This document shows, piece by piece, positions 1 to 6,242 of a stretch of DNA of 6,510 nucleotides; the first letter of the stretch is position 1, and each line of letters starts with the position of its first letter. The notes below the pieces were generated by a model. It was given only the letters and a program-made list of their open reading frames with translations. It was not told the origin of the DNA and searched no databases. The translations under genes and the position numbers were made by a program. The stretch is from Clostridia bacterium. GTDB lineage: Bacteria; Bacillota_A; Clostridia; Christensenellales; Borkfalkiaceae. Where the stretch lies: contig JAFTQY010000089.1 of the NCBI GenBank assembly GCA_017462505.1, positions 1-6,510 on the forward strand. Reading direction: 5' to 3'.

Positions 1-1
1 C

Positions 2-412
2 CCGTCGATTGCGACCTTGACGGATATTCTATCCGCGCTTGGCAGTAACCTTTCGGAGTTTTTCCAAGAAGAAACGGAAGAAAAGATCGTTTTTTCAAAA
101 AACGAGTTTATTGAAAAGGACGCGGACGGCGTTGTACAGAACTGGTTGATACCCAACGCGCAAAAAAATATGATGGAGCCCATTCACGTCGAGCTTGCCG
201 AAAACGCCTCTACGACGGGCGATATCCCCCACGAGGGCGAAGAGTTCGGCTACGTTTTAGAGGGCAAGATCGCCATTGTTTTGGGAAACAAGCACCACGT
301 TTGCAAAAAGGGCGAGGCGTTCTATTACACGGCGAGCAAGCCCCATTCCATATATAATAAAGGAAAGGGCAAGGCGCGGTTTTTATGGATATCCACCCCG
401 CCCAACTTCTAA
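2..412 (+). CDS. XRE-family transcriptional regulator with C-terminal cupin domain, 5'-truncated by the window edge
   Basis: The open frame runs in from the window edge. Its first visible residues, PSIATLTDILSALGSNLSEFF, read as the last helices of an XRE/HTH_3 DNA-binding domain (family pattern: PSxxTLxKIxxALxxxLSEFF), so the TTG at 17 is internal and not a start. The 136 visible residues then form a linker and a small cupin_2 barrel. It contains the PHEGEEFGYVLEGK strand pair at about residues 76-89 (H77, E79 and E80 in the place of the usual metal or ligand contacts) and the second cupin motif ASKPHSIYN around H115. This layout matches PuuR-like regulators, whose full length is usually about 180 residues, so roughly 45 residues are missing upstream. 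It lies 44 nt before potA on the same strand, a common arrangement in Clostridia. That suggests it senses polyamine or a derivative and controls the transporter operon; the ligand is inferred. The stop is TAA at 410-412. Confidence 0.9.
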   Translation, partial: PSIATLTDILSALGSNLSEFFQEETEEKIVFSKNEFIEKDADGVVQNWLIPNAQKNMMEPIHVELAENASTTGDIPHEGEEFGYVLEGKIAIVLGNKHHVCKKGEAFYYTASKPHSIYNKGKGKARFLWISTPPNF

Positions 413-442
413 TTTAAACACACGATCTAACACGAAAGATTC

Positions 443-447
443 GGGAG
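443..447 (+). promoter_or_regulatory. Ribosome binding site of potA
   Basis: GGGAG lies 9 nt before the ATG at 457 and supports that start. The 44-nt gap between the regulator stop and potA has no hairpin terminator and no clear promoter, so potA is probably co-transcribed with the regulator. Confidence 0.7.
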
Positions 448-456
448 AATACTACC

Positions 457-1980
457 ATGGCAAAAAATACGGATAAAAACAATCACATTATCGAGCTGGT
501 GGACGTCTGCAAGGAATTTGACGGCGTAACCATCGTTGAAAATATCAATTTTTACGTTCGCAAAGGCGAGTTTATCACTTTCCTTGGCCCGTCAGGTTGC
601 GGAAAAACCACCACTTTGCGTATGATCGCGGGATTTGAAATGCCCACGAGCGGGAAAATTTTGTTCAACGGCGAAGATATTTCCCATCTTCCCCCGAACA
701 AACGCCCCGTCAACACCGTATTCCAAAAATACGCCCTGTTTCCCCATCTGAACGTCTTTGAAAATATCGCGTTCGGGTTAAAGCTGCAACGGGTGGAAAC
801 GACGGTTACCGATAAAAACGGGAACGTCAAAACCAAATACAAAAAAATCCCCAAGGCGGTTATCGCGGAAAAGGTCCGCAAAGCCTTGGAAATCGTCGAT
901 CTTGTCGGCTTTGAAAAGCGCAGTATCTCCACCCTTTCGGGCGGTCAGCAGCAGCGTATCGCCATTGCGCGCGCGATCGTAAACGAACCGCAAATTTTGC
1001 TTTTGGACGAGCCGCTCGGCGCGCTCGATTTAAAAATGCGCAAGGAAATGCAGTTAGAGCTGAAAGCCATGCACAAACGCCTTGGCATCACCTTTATTTA
1101 CGTCACCCACGATCAGGAAGAGGCGCTCACCATGTCGGATACGATTATGGTTATGTCGGACGGTATGATCCAACAGATCGGCACGCCTGAAATGATCTAT
1201 AACGAACCGAAAAACACCTTTGTTGCCGACTTTATCGGCGAAAGCAACATCTTCTCGGGCGTGATGCCCAAGGACGGTCAGGTACGTTTCTGCGGCAAGG
1301 CTTTCACCTGCCTCGACGGCGGTTTTGAAAAGGACGAGCCCGTGGACGTCGTCGTGCGCCCCGAGGACGTGATCATTACCACCCCCGAAGAGGGCACGCT
1401 GAAAGGCAAGGTTACGTCCGTTATTTTCAAGGGTATCCATTATCAAATCCTTGTACAATGCGGCCGCTACGAAATTGAAATTCAGAGCACCACCACCCCC
1501 ACCGTCGGCGAAACGGTTGGGCTGTGCGTAAAGCCCGACGGTATTCACGTTATGAAAAAGATCTTCCGCGTCAATAAATTCTCGGGCGTGATCACCAAGC
1601 GCAATACCGTGGAATTCGGCGACGGCGAGTTCGATTGCGACGTTACGCAGCTTTATCCGGGCAGTCATCTGGACGAGGACGGGTATTTGATCACTGCAAA
1701 GGGTGAAAAGCTGGATTTGACGGACACGGAAGTAAACGTCGAAGTCGGTCTGCACGATATTACCATGAGCGACAATCTCGACGAGGGCGGCGCGCGCGGC
1801 AATATTATTTCCATGATCTATAAGAGCGAATATTATCGCTATATCGTCCGCACGGAAAACGAGGAAGATTACGTTTTGGCGTGCGAGGACACGTGGAACG
1901 AAAACGATTTGGTCAGCCTTTCGATCCCTAAGGATAAGATCAAACTGACGCTGAAAGTTGCGGAGGGCGGTAAACAATGA
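457..1980 (+). CDS. potA: Spermidine/putrescine ABC transporter ATP-binding protein PotA, extended form with duplicated C-terminal TOBE-like region
   Basis: Cytoplasmic ATPase that powers polyamine import through PotB/PotC. All nucleotide-binding motifs are intact: Walker A GPSGCGKT (44-51), Q-loop Q90, signature LSGGQ (160-164), Walker B ILLLDEP (180-186), D-loop GALD (188-191) and switch H218 in VTHDQEE. The FGLKLQ to LSGGQ stretch carries a lysine-rich insertion of roughly 15-20 residues (about 114-133, with DKNGN) compared with E. coli PotA. The C-terminal part contains a normal TOBE-type regulatory domain (about 264-368, with VVRPEDV at 299-305). A second, diverged copy follows (about 373-500), in which RPED is replaced by GLHD (431-434). 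The protein is therefore 507 residues against about 350-380 for usual PotA. The start ATG has a GGGAG site. The stop overlaps the potB start as ATGA. The family call is firm; the polyamine substrate rests on the adjacent potBCD. Confidence 0.95.
   Translation: MAKNTDKNNHIIELVDVCKEFDGVTIVENINFYVRKGEFITFLGPSGCGKTTTLRMIAGFEMPTSGKILFNGEDISHLPPNKRPVNTVFQKYALFPHLNVFENIAFGLKLQRVETTVTDKNGNVKTKYKKIPKAVIAEKVRKALEIVDLVGFEKRSISTLSGGQQQRIAIARAIVNEPQILLLDEPLGALDLKMRKEMQLELKAMHKRLGITFIYVTHDQEEALTMSDTIMVMSDGMIQQIGTPEMIYNEPKNTFVADFIGESNIFSGVMPKDGQVRFCGKAFTCLDGGFEKDEPVDVVVRPEDVIITTPEEGTLKGKVTSVIFKGIHYQILVQCGRYEIEIQSTTTPTVGETVGLCVKPDGIHVMKKIFRVNKFSGVITKRNTVEFGDGEFDCDVTQLYPGSHLDEDGYLITAKGEKLDLTDTEVNVEVGLHDITMSDNLDEGGARGNIISMIYKSEYYRYIVRTENEEDYVLACEDTWNENDLVSLSIPKDKIKLTLKVAEGGKQ
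1962..1967 (+). promoter_or_regulatory. Ribosome binding site of potB inside the end of potA
   Basis: GGAGGG lies within the last codons of potA, 9 nt before the potB ATG at 1977. Together with the ATGA stop/start overlap it fixes the potB start and points to translational coupling. Confidence 0.8.
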
Positions 1981-2831
1981 CGAAGAACAAACCCAAGCTG
2001 CACTTTTCGCGAAAGCTGCTTGCGATCCCCTACGGATTGTTTTTGGCGGTGTTCGTGGTCGTGCCTTTGCTTATCATTATTTATTACGCATTTACCGACG
2101 ACGCGGGAAAATTCTCGTGGGATTACGTCAAATACTTTTTCAGCGAAAACGGGGATAATTTTTGGGATTTCTTCACCTCGTCCAACCTCAAAACGATTGG
2201 TTTGAGCCTGTTCATTTCCCTTTCCAGCACGGTGGTTTGCCTTTTGATCGCCTACCCCGTTGCCTATATCATCGCGAAATCGAAAATAAAAAACAAATCC
2301 ATGTTATTGCTTTTGTTTATCGTGCCGATGTGGGTGAATTTCGTGCTCCGCATCAACGCGTTGAAAGAGCTGTTACAATGGATCGGTATTTACAACCGCT
2401 CGAATGCGTGGAATATTTTCAACACCGTTTTGGGCATGGTGTACGATTTCCTGCCCTTTATGATCTTGCCCATTTACACGACGATCATCAAGATCGACAA
2501 CAGCTATTTGGAGGCGGCAAAGGATCTGGGCGCAACCGCGCCGCGCGCCTTTTTAAAGGTCACCCTGCCCCTGTCGAAAGCGGGGATCATGAGCGGCGTT
2601 TCGATGGTTTTTCTGCCGTCCATGACGAACTACGTTGTATCGAACTATTTAACGTACAGCAATGTGAAGATCGTCGGAAAGCTGATCGACGATTACTTTA
2701 TGGGCGATCTGTGGCACGACGGGTCGTTTATCGCCCTTGTATTACTGCTGTTTATGTTCTTAGTCACGTGGCTGACGGGCGGCTTTAAAGCGGACGAAAT
2801 CACGGAAACGCGAGGTACTTCCTTATGGTAA
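1977..2831 (+). CDS. potB: Spermidine/putrescine ABC transporter permease PotB
   Basis: First of the two inner-membrane permeases that form the polyamine channel. The 284 residues match the usual PotB length (about 275-300). Six hydrophobic segments can be seen, at roughly 17-38, 74-100, 108-127, 147-170, 201-224 and 250-268. The EAA loop that docks on the ATPase is clear at 179-199 (EAAKDLGATAPRAFLKVTLP), with the conserved glycine at 185. The following FLPSMTNYVVSNYL stretch (212-225) corresponds to the FIPA-TxFVISxLL signature of PotB. The gene overlaps potA by 4 nt (ATGA) and potC by 7 nt, as expected for subunits made in fixed ratio. Assignment as PotB rather than PotC rests on gene order and on this post-EAA sequence. 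No frameshift or truncation is seen. Confidence 0.95.
   Translation: MTKNKPKLHFSRKLLAIPYGLFLAVFVVVPLLIIIYYAFTDDAGKFSWDYVKYFFSENGDNFWDFFTSSNLKTIGLSLFISLSSTVVCLLIAYPVAYIIAKSKIKNKSMLLLLFIVPMWVNFVLRINALKELLQWIGIYNRSNAWNIFNTVLGMVYDFLPFMILPIYTTIIKIDNSYLEAAKDLGATAPRAFLKVTLPLSKAGIMSGVSMVFLPSMTNYVVSNYLTYSNVKIVGKLIDDYFMGDLWHDGSFIALVLLLFMFLVTWLTGGFKADEITETRGTSLW
2812..2815 (+). promoter_or_regulatory. Ribosome binding site of potC inside the end of potB
   Basis: GAGG lies 9 nt before the ATG at 2825. It selects a start that overlaps the potB stop (TAA at 2829-2831) by 7 nt. Confidence 0.65.
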
Positions 2832-3640
2832 AATTCAAAAGTATTCTCAAATGGTTTTTCATCGGTTTGGTGCTGTTCTTTATCTATGCCCCTATCCTGT
2901 TTTTGACGATCAACAGCTTTAATGAAAGCGATATGATCCAATCGGGCTGGAAAGGGTTCAGTATGGACCATTATAAGTATTTCTTCAATTTTGACAACGA
3001 ACCGATCCGCGTAGTCTTGCAAACGATTATCCTTGCCGTGGTCGTGGCTCTGCTGTCTACGATTTTGGGCACGATCGGCGCAATCGGTATCTTCTACTCG
3101 AAAAAGCGTGTAAACGGCATGCTTTCCGCCGTAAACCGTATTCCCGTTATCAACGCGGAAGTGGTAACGGCAATTTCGTTTGCTCTTTTTATTTCCTTTT
3201 TCGGAATCGATAAAAACACCTATATCCCGTTGATCGTTGGTCAAATGATCCTTTGTACACCTTTCGTGTTGCTGTCCGTTATGCCGAAGCTTCGGCAAAT
3301 GGATAACAATTTATACGAGGCGGCGCTTGATTTGGGCGCAACGCCGACAAAGGCACTCTTTTCGGTGATCATCCCGCAGATTTTACCGGGCATTATATCG
3401 GGCTTTTTGCTTGCGATCACCTTATCTTTGGACGATTACGTGATCACGGCGTACACCAAGCCCGACAGCTTTAAGACGATCAGCACGCATATCTACGGGC
3501 TGAGTAAAAACAACCTTACCGGTCCTACTATCAAAGCGGCTTACTGGGCGTTTACGGCGATCATTTTCTTCTTGATCGTGGTCGTTGTGATCTGCGCCAA
3601 CGTGCTCAGCTATAAAAAGACAAGGAGTAAAAAGAAATGA
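2825..3640 (+). CDS. potC: Spermidine/putrescine ABC transporter permease PotC
   Basis: Second permease subunit, pairing with PotB in the membrane. Its 271 residues are close to the E. coli length (about 264). The N-terminal membrane segment (about 10-31) ends in LTINSFNES, a typical PotC feature. Further hydrophobic segments lie near 64-91, 111-127, 134-153, 186-205 and 240-263. The EAA loop is at 165-185 (EAALDLGATPTKALFSVIIP). It is followed by ITLSLDDYVITAY (198-210), which matches the SLDDFVIT signature that separates PotC from PotB. The C-terminus is short and basic (KKTRSKKK), consistent with a cytoplasmic end. The stop overlaps the potD start as ATGA, so expression of the two is probably coupled. 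Confidence 0.95.
   Translation: MVKFKSILKWFFIGLVLFFIYAPILFLTINSFNESDMIQSGWKGFSMDHYKYFFNFDNEPIRVVLQTIILAVVVALLSTILGTIGAIGIFYSKKRVNGMLSAVNRIPVINAEVVTAISFALFISFFGIDKNTYIPLIVGQMILCTPFVLLSVMPKLRQMDNNLYEAALDLGATPTKALFSVIIPQILPGIISGFLLAITLSLDDYVITAYTKPDSFKTISTHIYGLSKNNLTGPTIKAAYWAFTAIIFFLIVVVVICANVLSYKKTRSKKK
3622..3627 (+). promoter_or_regulatory. Ribosome binding site of potD inside the end of potC
   Basis: AAGGAG lies 9 nt before the ATG at 3637. It is a strong site, in keeping with the need for more binding protein than permease. It sits within the lysine-rich last codons of potC. Confidence 0.8.
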
Positions 3641-4995
3641 GAAAGAAATTTTCCGCGGCGCTTGCCGTTTGTTTGCTCCTTTCCTCTGCAAGCTTTACCG
3701 CTTGCGATATTCCCGGTTTTAGCGGCTTGAACGATAACGTTTTGCGGGTTGCGAGCTGGGACGAATATATCGATATGGGCGGCGAAGACGTTTACGACGA
3801 AGCGTTTATGGCTTGGTATCAAGAAACGTTTAACGTCGATTTAGCCACCGCGCAACCCCTCTACGAAGAATTTTTGGGCTGGTATCACGAAAATTATTCG
3901 ACGCACCCCGATTATCAAAAGGATTTTGCAGGCGTGGAATATATCGCTTTGCAAGACAATGAAACCATGTATAATAAGATCAAAATGGGCGATAAATACG
4001 ATCTTTTGTGCCCGTCTGAATACATGGCGATCAAGCTGAAAAACGAGGGAAAATTGCAGCCTTACGACACAAAAACGTTTTTGGACGCAAGCAACCCTTT
4101 GAACCATTACGCCAAAAACGTTTCCCCTTACGTTTCGAGCGTTATCAGCGACCCGAACGTCGATCTGCAAGAATATCTTGCGGGGTATATGTGGGGCACG
4201 ACGGGCTTTGTGTTCAATCCCGAAAAGATTTCCCCCGAAACGATGAAGAGCTGGCATTGTATGACTTCGGCGGAATGTTCGCGTAGAATTACCGCTAAGG
4301 ACAACGCGCGCGATTCCTATTTTATGGGGCTTGGCATGTATTTTGAGGACAAAATCAAGGCGGAAACCCCCACCAAGGACGAGCTGTATCAGCTGATGAA
4401 TGACACCTCGCCCGAAACCGTGGACGGTGTTAGAAAATGCCTACAAAAAATGCGTAAGAACATCTACGGTTTGGAAACGGACGAGGCGAAAACGGATATG
4501 ATCATGGGCTGGCTGGACGCGTCCTATCAATGGAGCGGCGACGCCGTGTTTATCTTGGACGAGGCGGAATCGGAAAGCGATTTGGCTTTGCAATACAGTA
4601 TTCCCGAAAGCGCGTCGAATATCTGGTTTGACGGTTGGGTAATGATGAACGGCGCAAACGAACATATCGCCACCGCGTTTATCAATTTCCTTTCCCTGCC
4701 CGAAAACGTGGTACGCAATATGTATTATATCGGCTATACGAGCTGTATGGGCAGCGAAAAGGTTTACGAGTACGTTGATTATACCTACGGCGACGAAGAG
4801 GGCGACGCCGAATACGATTTATCCTATTTCTTCGGCGACGGATACGCCCCCCTCACCGTTTCGTCTGATCAGCTTACCCGTCAACTGTTTGCGCAATACC
4901 CCGACGAGGAAACCACAAAACGGCTTGTCGTTATGAAACCCTTCGGCAAGGAAGACAACGAACGGGTAAACCGCATGTGGATCAATATAAAATAA
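3637..4995 (+). CDS. potD: Polyamine-binding lipoprotein PotD, long form with two insertions
   Basis: Extracytoplasmic solute-binding protein that delivers spermidine or putrescine to PotBC. The N-terminus is a lipoprotein signal: MRKK, a hydrophobic core at 5-19, then FTAC with the likely lipidated C23 (the -3 position is F, slightly atypical). Compared from memory with E. coli PotD, key pocket residues are kept: W41 and Y44 (W34/Y37), W299 (W229), W330 and D332 (W255/D257) and Y367 (Y293). The DDAR-E region appears as DNARD (222-226), so the acidic residues there differ. At 452 residues it is about 100 longer than classical PotD. Roughly 39 extra residues lie between W41 and NETMY (108-112), and roughly 32, rich in acidic and aromatic residues, lie between Y367 and YPDEET (421-426). 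It is last in the operon, ends in tandem stops (TAATAA), and is followed by a terminator. Confidence 0.93.
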   Translation: MRKKFSAALAVCLLLSSASFTACDIPGFSGLNDNVLRVASWDEYIDMGGEDVYDEAFMAWYQETFNVDLATAQPLYEEFLGWYHENYSTHPDYQKDFAGVEYIALQDNETMYNKIKMGDKYDLLCPSEYMAIKLKNEGKLQPYDTKTFLDASNPLNHYAKNVSPYVSSVISDPNVDLQEYLAGYMWGTTGFVFNPEKISPETMKSWHCMTSAECSRRITAKDNARDSYFMGLGMYFEDKIKAETPTKDELYQLMNDTSPETVDGVRKCLQKMRKNIYGLETDEAKTDMIMGWLDASYQWSGDAVFILDEAESESDLALQYSIPESASNIWFDGWVMMNGANEHIATAFINFLSLPENVVRNMYYIGYTSCMGSEKVYEYVDYTYGDEEGDAEYDLSYFFGDGYAPLTVSSDQLTRQLFAQYPDEETTKRLVVMKPFGKEDNERVNRMWINIK

Positions 4996-5016
4996 TAACG
5001 CGTTTGGCGATATACA

Positions 5017-5060
5017 AAACCGCCCTTTACGGAGATTTCCTTAAAGGGCGGTTTCTTCTT
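5017..5060 (+). terminator. Rho-independent terminator of the pot operon
   Basis: A perfect 13-bp inverted repeat pairs 5017-5029 (AAACCGCCCTTTA) with 5042-5054. The loop is 12 nt and the tail TTTCTTCTT is T-rich. It begins 21 nt after the potD stop. On the other strand the same stem is followed by TTTTGTAT, so it may also act as a weaker terminator for the convergent - strand gene. Confidence 0.88.
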
Positions 5061-5074
5061 AGTTGTATGCGTGG

Positions 5075-5103
5075 CATAGGTATTATGTTTGACATAATAC
5101 CGC
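5075..5103. repeat. Palindromic intergenic repeat, copy 1
   Basis: A 29-bp unit containing a perfect 10-bp inverted repeat, GGTATTATGT (5079-5088) and ACATAATACC (5092-5101), around a 3-nt spacer TTG. It matches copy 2 at 5140-5168 in 27 of 29 positions. It lies between the convergent potD and protease genes, downstream of both. There is no T-run after it, so it is not an ordinary terminator. Function is unknown. Confidence 0.8.
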
Positions 5104-5120
5104 TAAAAGAATGGGGTTGC

Positions 5121-5138
5121 GTGATTTCATTATGTCAC
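5121..5138. repeat. Related imperfect inverted repeat between the two palindromic units
   Basis: GTGA (5121-5124) and TCAC (5135-5138) flank ten bases. The right part carries ATTATGTC (5129-5136), which is the reverse complement of the GACATAAT present in both flanking repeats. It could be a degenerate third copy or a half-site; this is inference from a short match. Confidence 0.4.
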
Positions 5139-5139
5139 A

Positions 5140-5168
5140 CATAGGTATTATATCTGACATAATACCGC
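5140..5168. repeat. Palindromic intergenic repeat, copy 2
   Basis: Second copy of the 29-bp unit, 65 nt downstream of copy 1 start to start. The arms GGTATTATAT (5144-5153) and ACATAATACC (5157-5166) pair at 9 of 10 positions around CTG. The two differences from copy 1 are at 5152 (A for G) and 5154 (C for T); the first breaks one pair of the palindrome. It ends 11 nt before the stop codon end of the convergent gene. Confidence 0.8.
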
Positions 5169-5178
5169 ATTTCTTCGG

Positions 5179-6027
5179 TTATTGATTGTCCGATTGCTCT
5201 TGGGTTATGCTTTGTGCGCCTTCCTCCGCTTTTTCGCGGTTTACGCCGAGTTTTTCGTATAAATCAAGGCGTTCCTGCTCCGAATAGGTTATTATCTTAT
5301 ATACCACAAATATTCCTACTAAAACGCTGACGATCAACATGGTGATCACCGTTCCCGTATCAAATACAACGCCGTTGCCAAGCCCGATCACGCACCCTTC
5401 GGCGCTAAACGCACCAAACAGCATTCCGCAGAAATTATATAACCCGTGCACAATTGCACAACAGATAATATTTTTGGTTTTTATCAAGCAAAACGCAAAC
5501 AAACCGCCCGTTAATACGGAATACCCTATCTGTAACAGCGTACCGACGAAAAATCCGTTTAAAATATGCATAAACCCGAACGCCACCGACGATACGACGT
5601 AAGTCAATAGAAAACCTTTCTTGTTTTGCGGAAATATATCCGCCAAAACGCTGAAAATCACACCGCGAAAAATGCACTCTTCAAACAGCCCCACCGACAG
5701 ACAATACCCGCCGAATAAAAACATATCCGTCGGTGTATCGTGTATAAGCTCCATTCTGCCGTTGAAATACGCGCTAAATTGAAAGTTATCGATCGCAACG
5801 ATCATACACGGGATTAAATACAGCCATTTTTGCGGCTTTCCAAACAGGCGAACGTTCAGGCGTATCATCAACAAAATCGCCGCTGTCGCCCCGCAAAGTT
5901 GCTGCACAAGTTTGCAAATCATCGTTTTTTGCAACGATCCGTTAAAACGCGCGCAACAAATAAAATCCAGCGCAACCGTAACCGCGCAAAACGCCAAGAT
6001 TAAGGCGATTTGCACAACGTTTCGCAT
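5179..6027 (-). CDS. CPBP-family intramembrane glutamic-type protease homologue
   Basis: Predicted polytopic membrane protein of 282 residues from the ATG at 6027. The three signature motifs of the CPBP (Rce1/Abi-type) family are present: EExxxR as EECIFR (116-121), FxxxH as FGFMH (150-154) and HxxxN as HGLYN (194-198). The catalytic glutamates, both histidines and the asparagine are intact, so it is probably active. Hydrophobic segments fill most of residues 5-248. The last 35 or so residues are charged and probably cytoplasmic. Members process prenylated or membrane substrates or give bacteriocin immunity in some bacteria; the substrate here cannot be inferred. The frame stays open to a TTG at 6132, but a good promoter (6091-6119) lies inside that extension, so that start is rejected. 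A GTG at 6054, 7 nt after GGGG, is an alternative start adding 9 residues. It is downstream of tuf but separated from it by a terminator. Confidence 0.88.
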   Translation of the reverse strand: MRNVVQIALILAFCAVTVALDFICCARFNGSLQKTMICKLVQQLCGATAAILLMIRLNVRLFGKPQKWLYLIPCMIVAIDNFQFSAYFNGRMELIHDTPTDMFLFGGYCLSVGLFEECIFRGVIFSVLADIFPQNKKGFLLTYVVSSVAFGFMHILNGFFVGTLLQIGYSVLTGGLFAFCLIKTKNIICCAIVHGLYNFCGMLFGAFSAEGCVIGLGNGVVFDTGTVITMLIVSVLVGIFVVYKIITYSEQERLDLYEKLGVNREKAEEGAQSITQEQSDNQ

Positions 6028-6090
6028 ACTTTTCCGTCCGTTTGTTTTCTGCACGATTTTACCCCGTTTTTGCGCTTGTTTTCTGATTTT

Positions 6091-6119
6091 ATTATAACAT
6101 ATTAAGCGATAAATTGCAA
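6091..6119 (-). promoter_or_regulatory. Sigma-A-type promoter of the CPBP protease gene
   Basis: Read on the - strand: -35 TTGCAA (6119-6114), a 17-nt spacer, and a consensus -10 TATAAT (6096-6091). The -10 is preceded by TGT, making an extended -10. Transcription would start near 6084, giving a leader of about 30 nt to the GTG at 6054 or 57 nt to the ATG at 6027. Confidence 0.8.
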
Positions 6120-6187
6120 CGCTTATACGCAAGAATATCCTTATGCAGGATTATAAAATATCCGCTTATTCTATCAACGTTTTTTAC

Positions 6188-6219
6188 AAAAAAACGGCTC
6201 GCCCGCTAAGGACAAGCCG
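6188..6219 (-). terminator. Rho-independent terminator of tuf
   Basis: In the - strand RNA, CGGCUUGUCC (6219-6210) pairs with GGGCGAGCCG (6204-6195) over 10 bp with two G-U wobbles. The loop is UUAGC and seven U follow (6194-6188). It lies 23 nt after the tuf stop. This separates tuf transcription from the protease gene. The reverse strand also has a short T-run at 6223-6227 but a weaker stem. Confidence 0.88.
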
Positions 6220-6242
6220 CTCTTTTTAATTTGTTACCTTAA

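Noticed and set aside
17..412. TTG at 17 as the start of a stand-alone small cupin protein
   Set aside because: The codons before it (PSIAT) continue the conserved end of an XRE DNA-binding domain, so the gene is truncated by the window rather than short.
1054..1977. Long open frame (about 307 codons) on the - strand opposite potA
   Set aside because: It lies wholly inside potA, which has complete ABC motifs. Its protein has no recognisable domain and it has no credible upstream signals. It is a codon-bias shadow.
2162..2788. 208-codon open frame on the + strand within potB
   Set aside because: It overlaps potB in another frame, and the product is rich in H, R and D with no family resemblance. 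potB is clearly the real gene.
5089..5117. TTGACA at 5089-5094 as a -35 element
   Set aside because: No -10-like hexamer follows at 16-18 nt (the sequence there is TGGGGT). The hexamer is part of the palindromic repeat, and no + strand gene follows.
5075..5168. Possible minimal CRISPR array
   Set aside because: There are only two repeats, each palindromic through its full centre. There is one interval of 36 nt, which itself contains a related half-site, and no cas genes are nearby.
5147..5175. TATAAT on the - strand at 5152-5147 as a -10 element
   Set aside because: The matching -35 position reads AAGAAA, which is a poor match, and the hexamer falls within the palindromic repeat with no - strand gene start downstream in the window.
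6178..6196. CG-T6 / A6-CG inverted repeat beside the tuf terminator
   Set aside because: It is explained by the T-run of the tuf terminator next to an unrelated T-run. The AT-only stem is weak.
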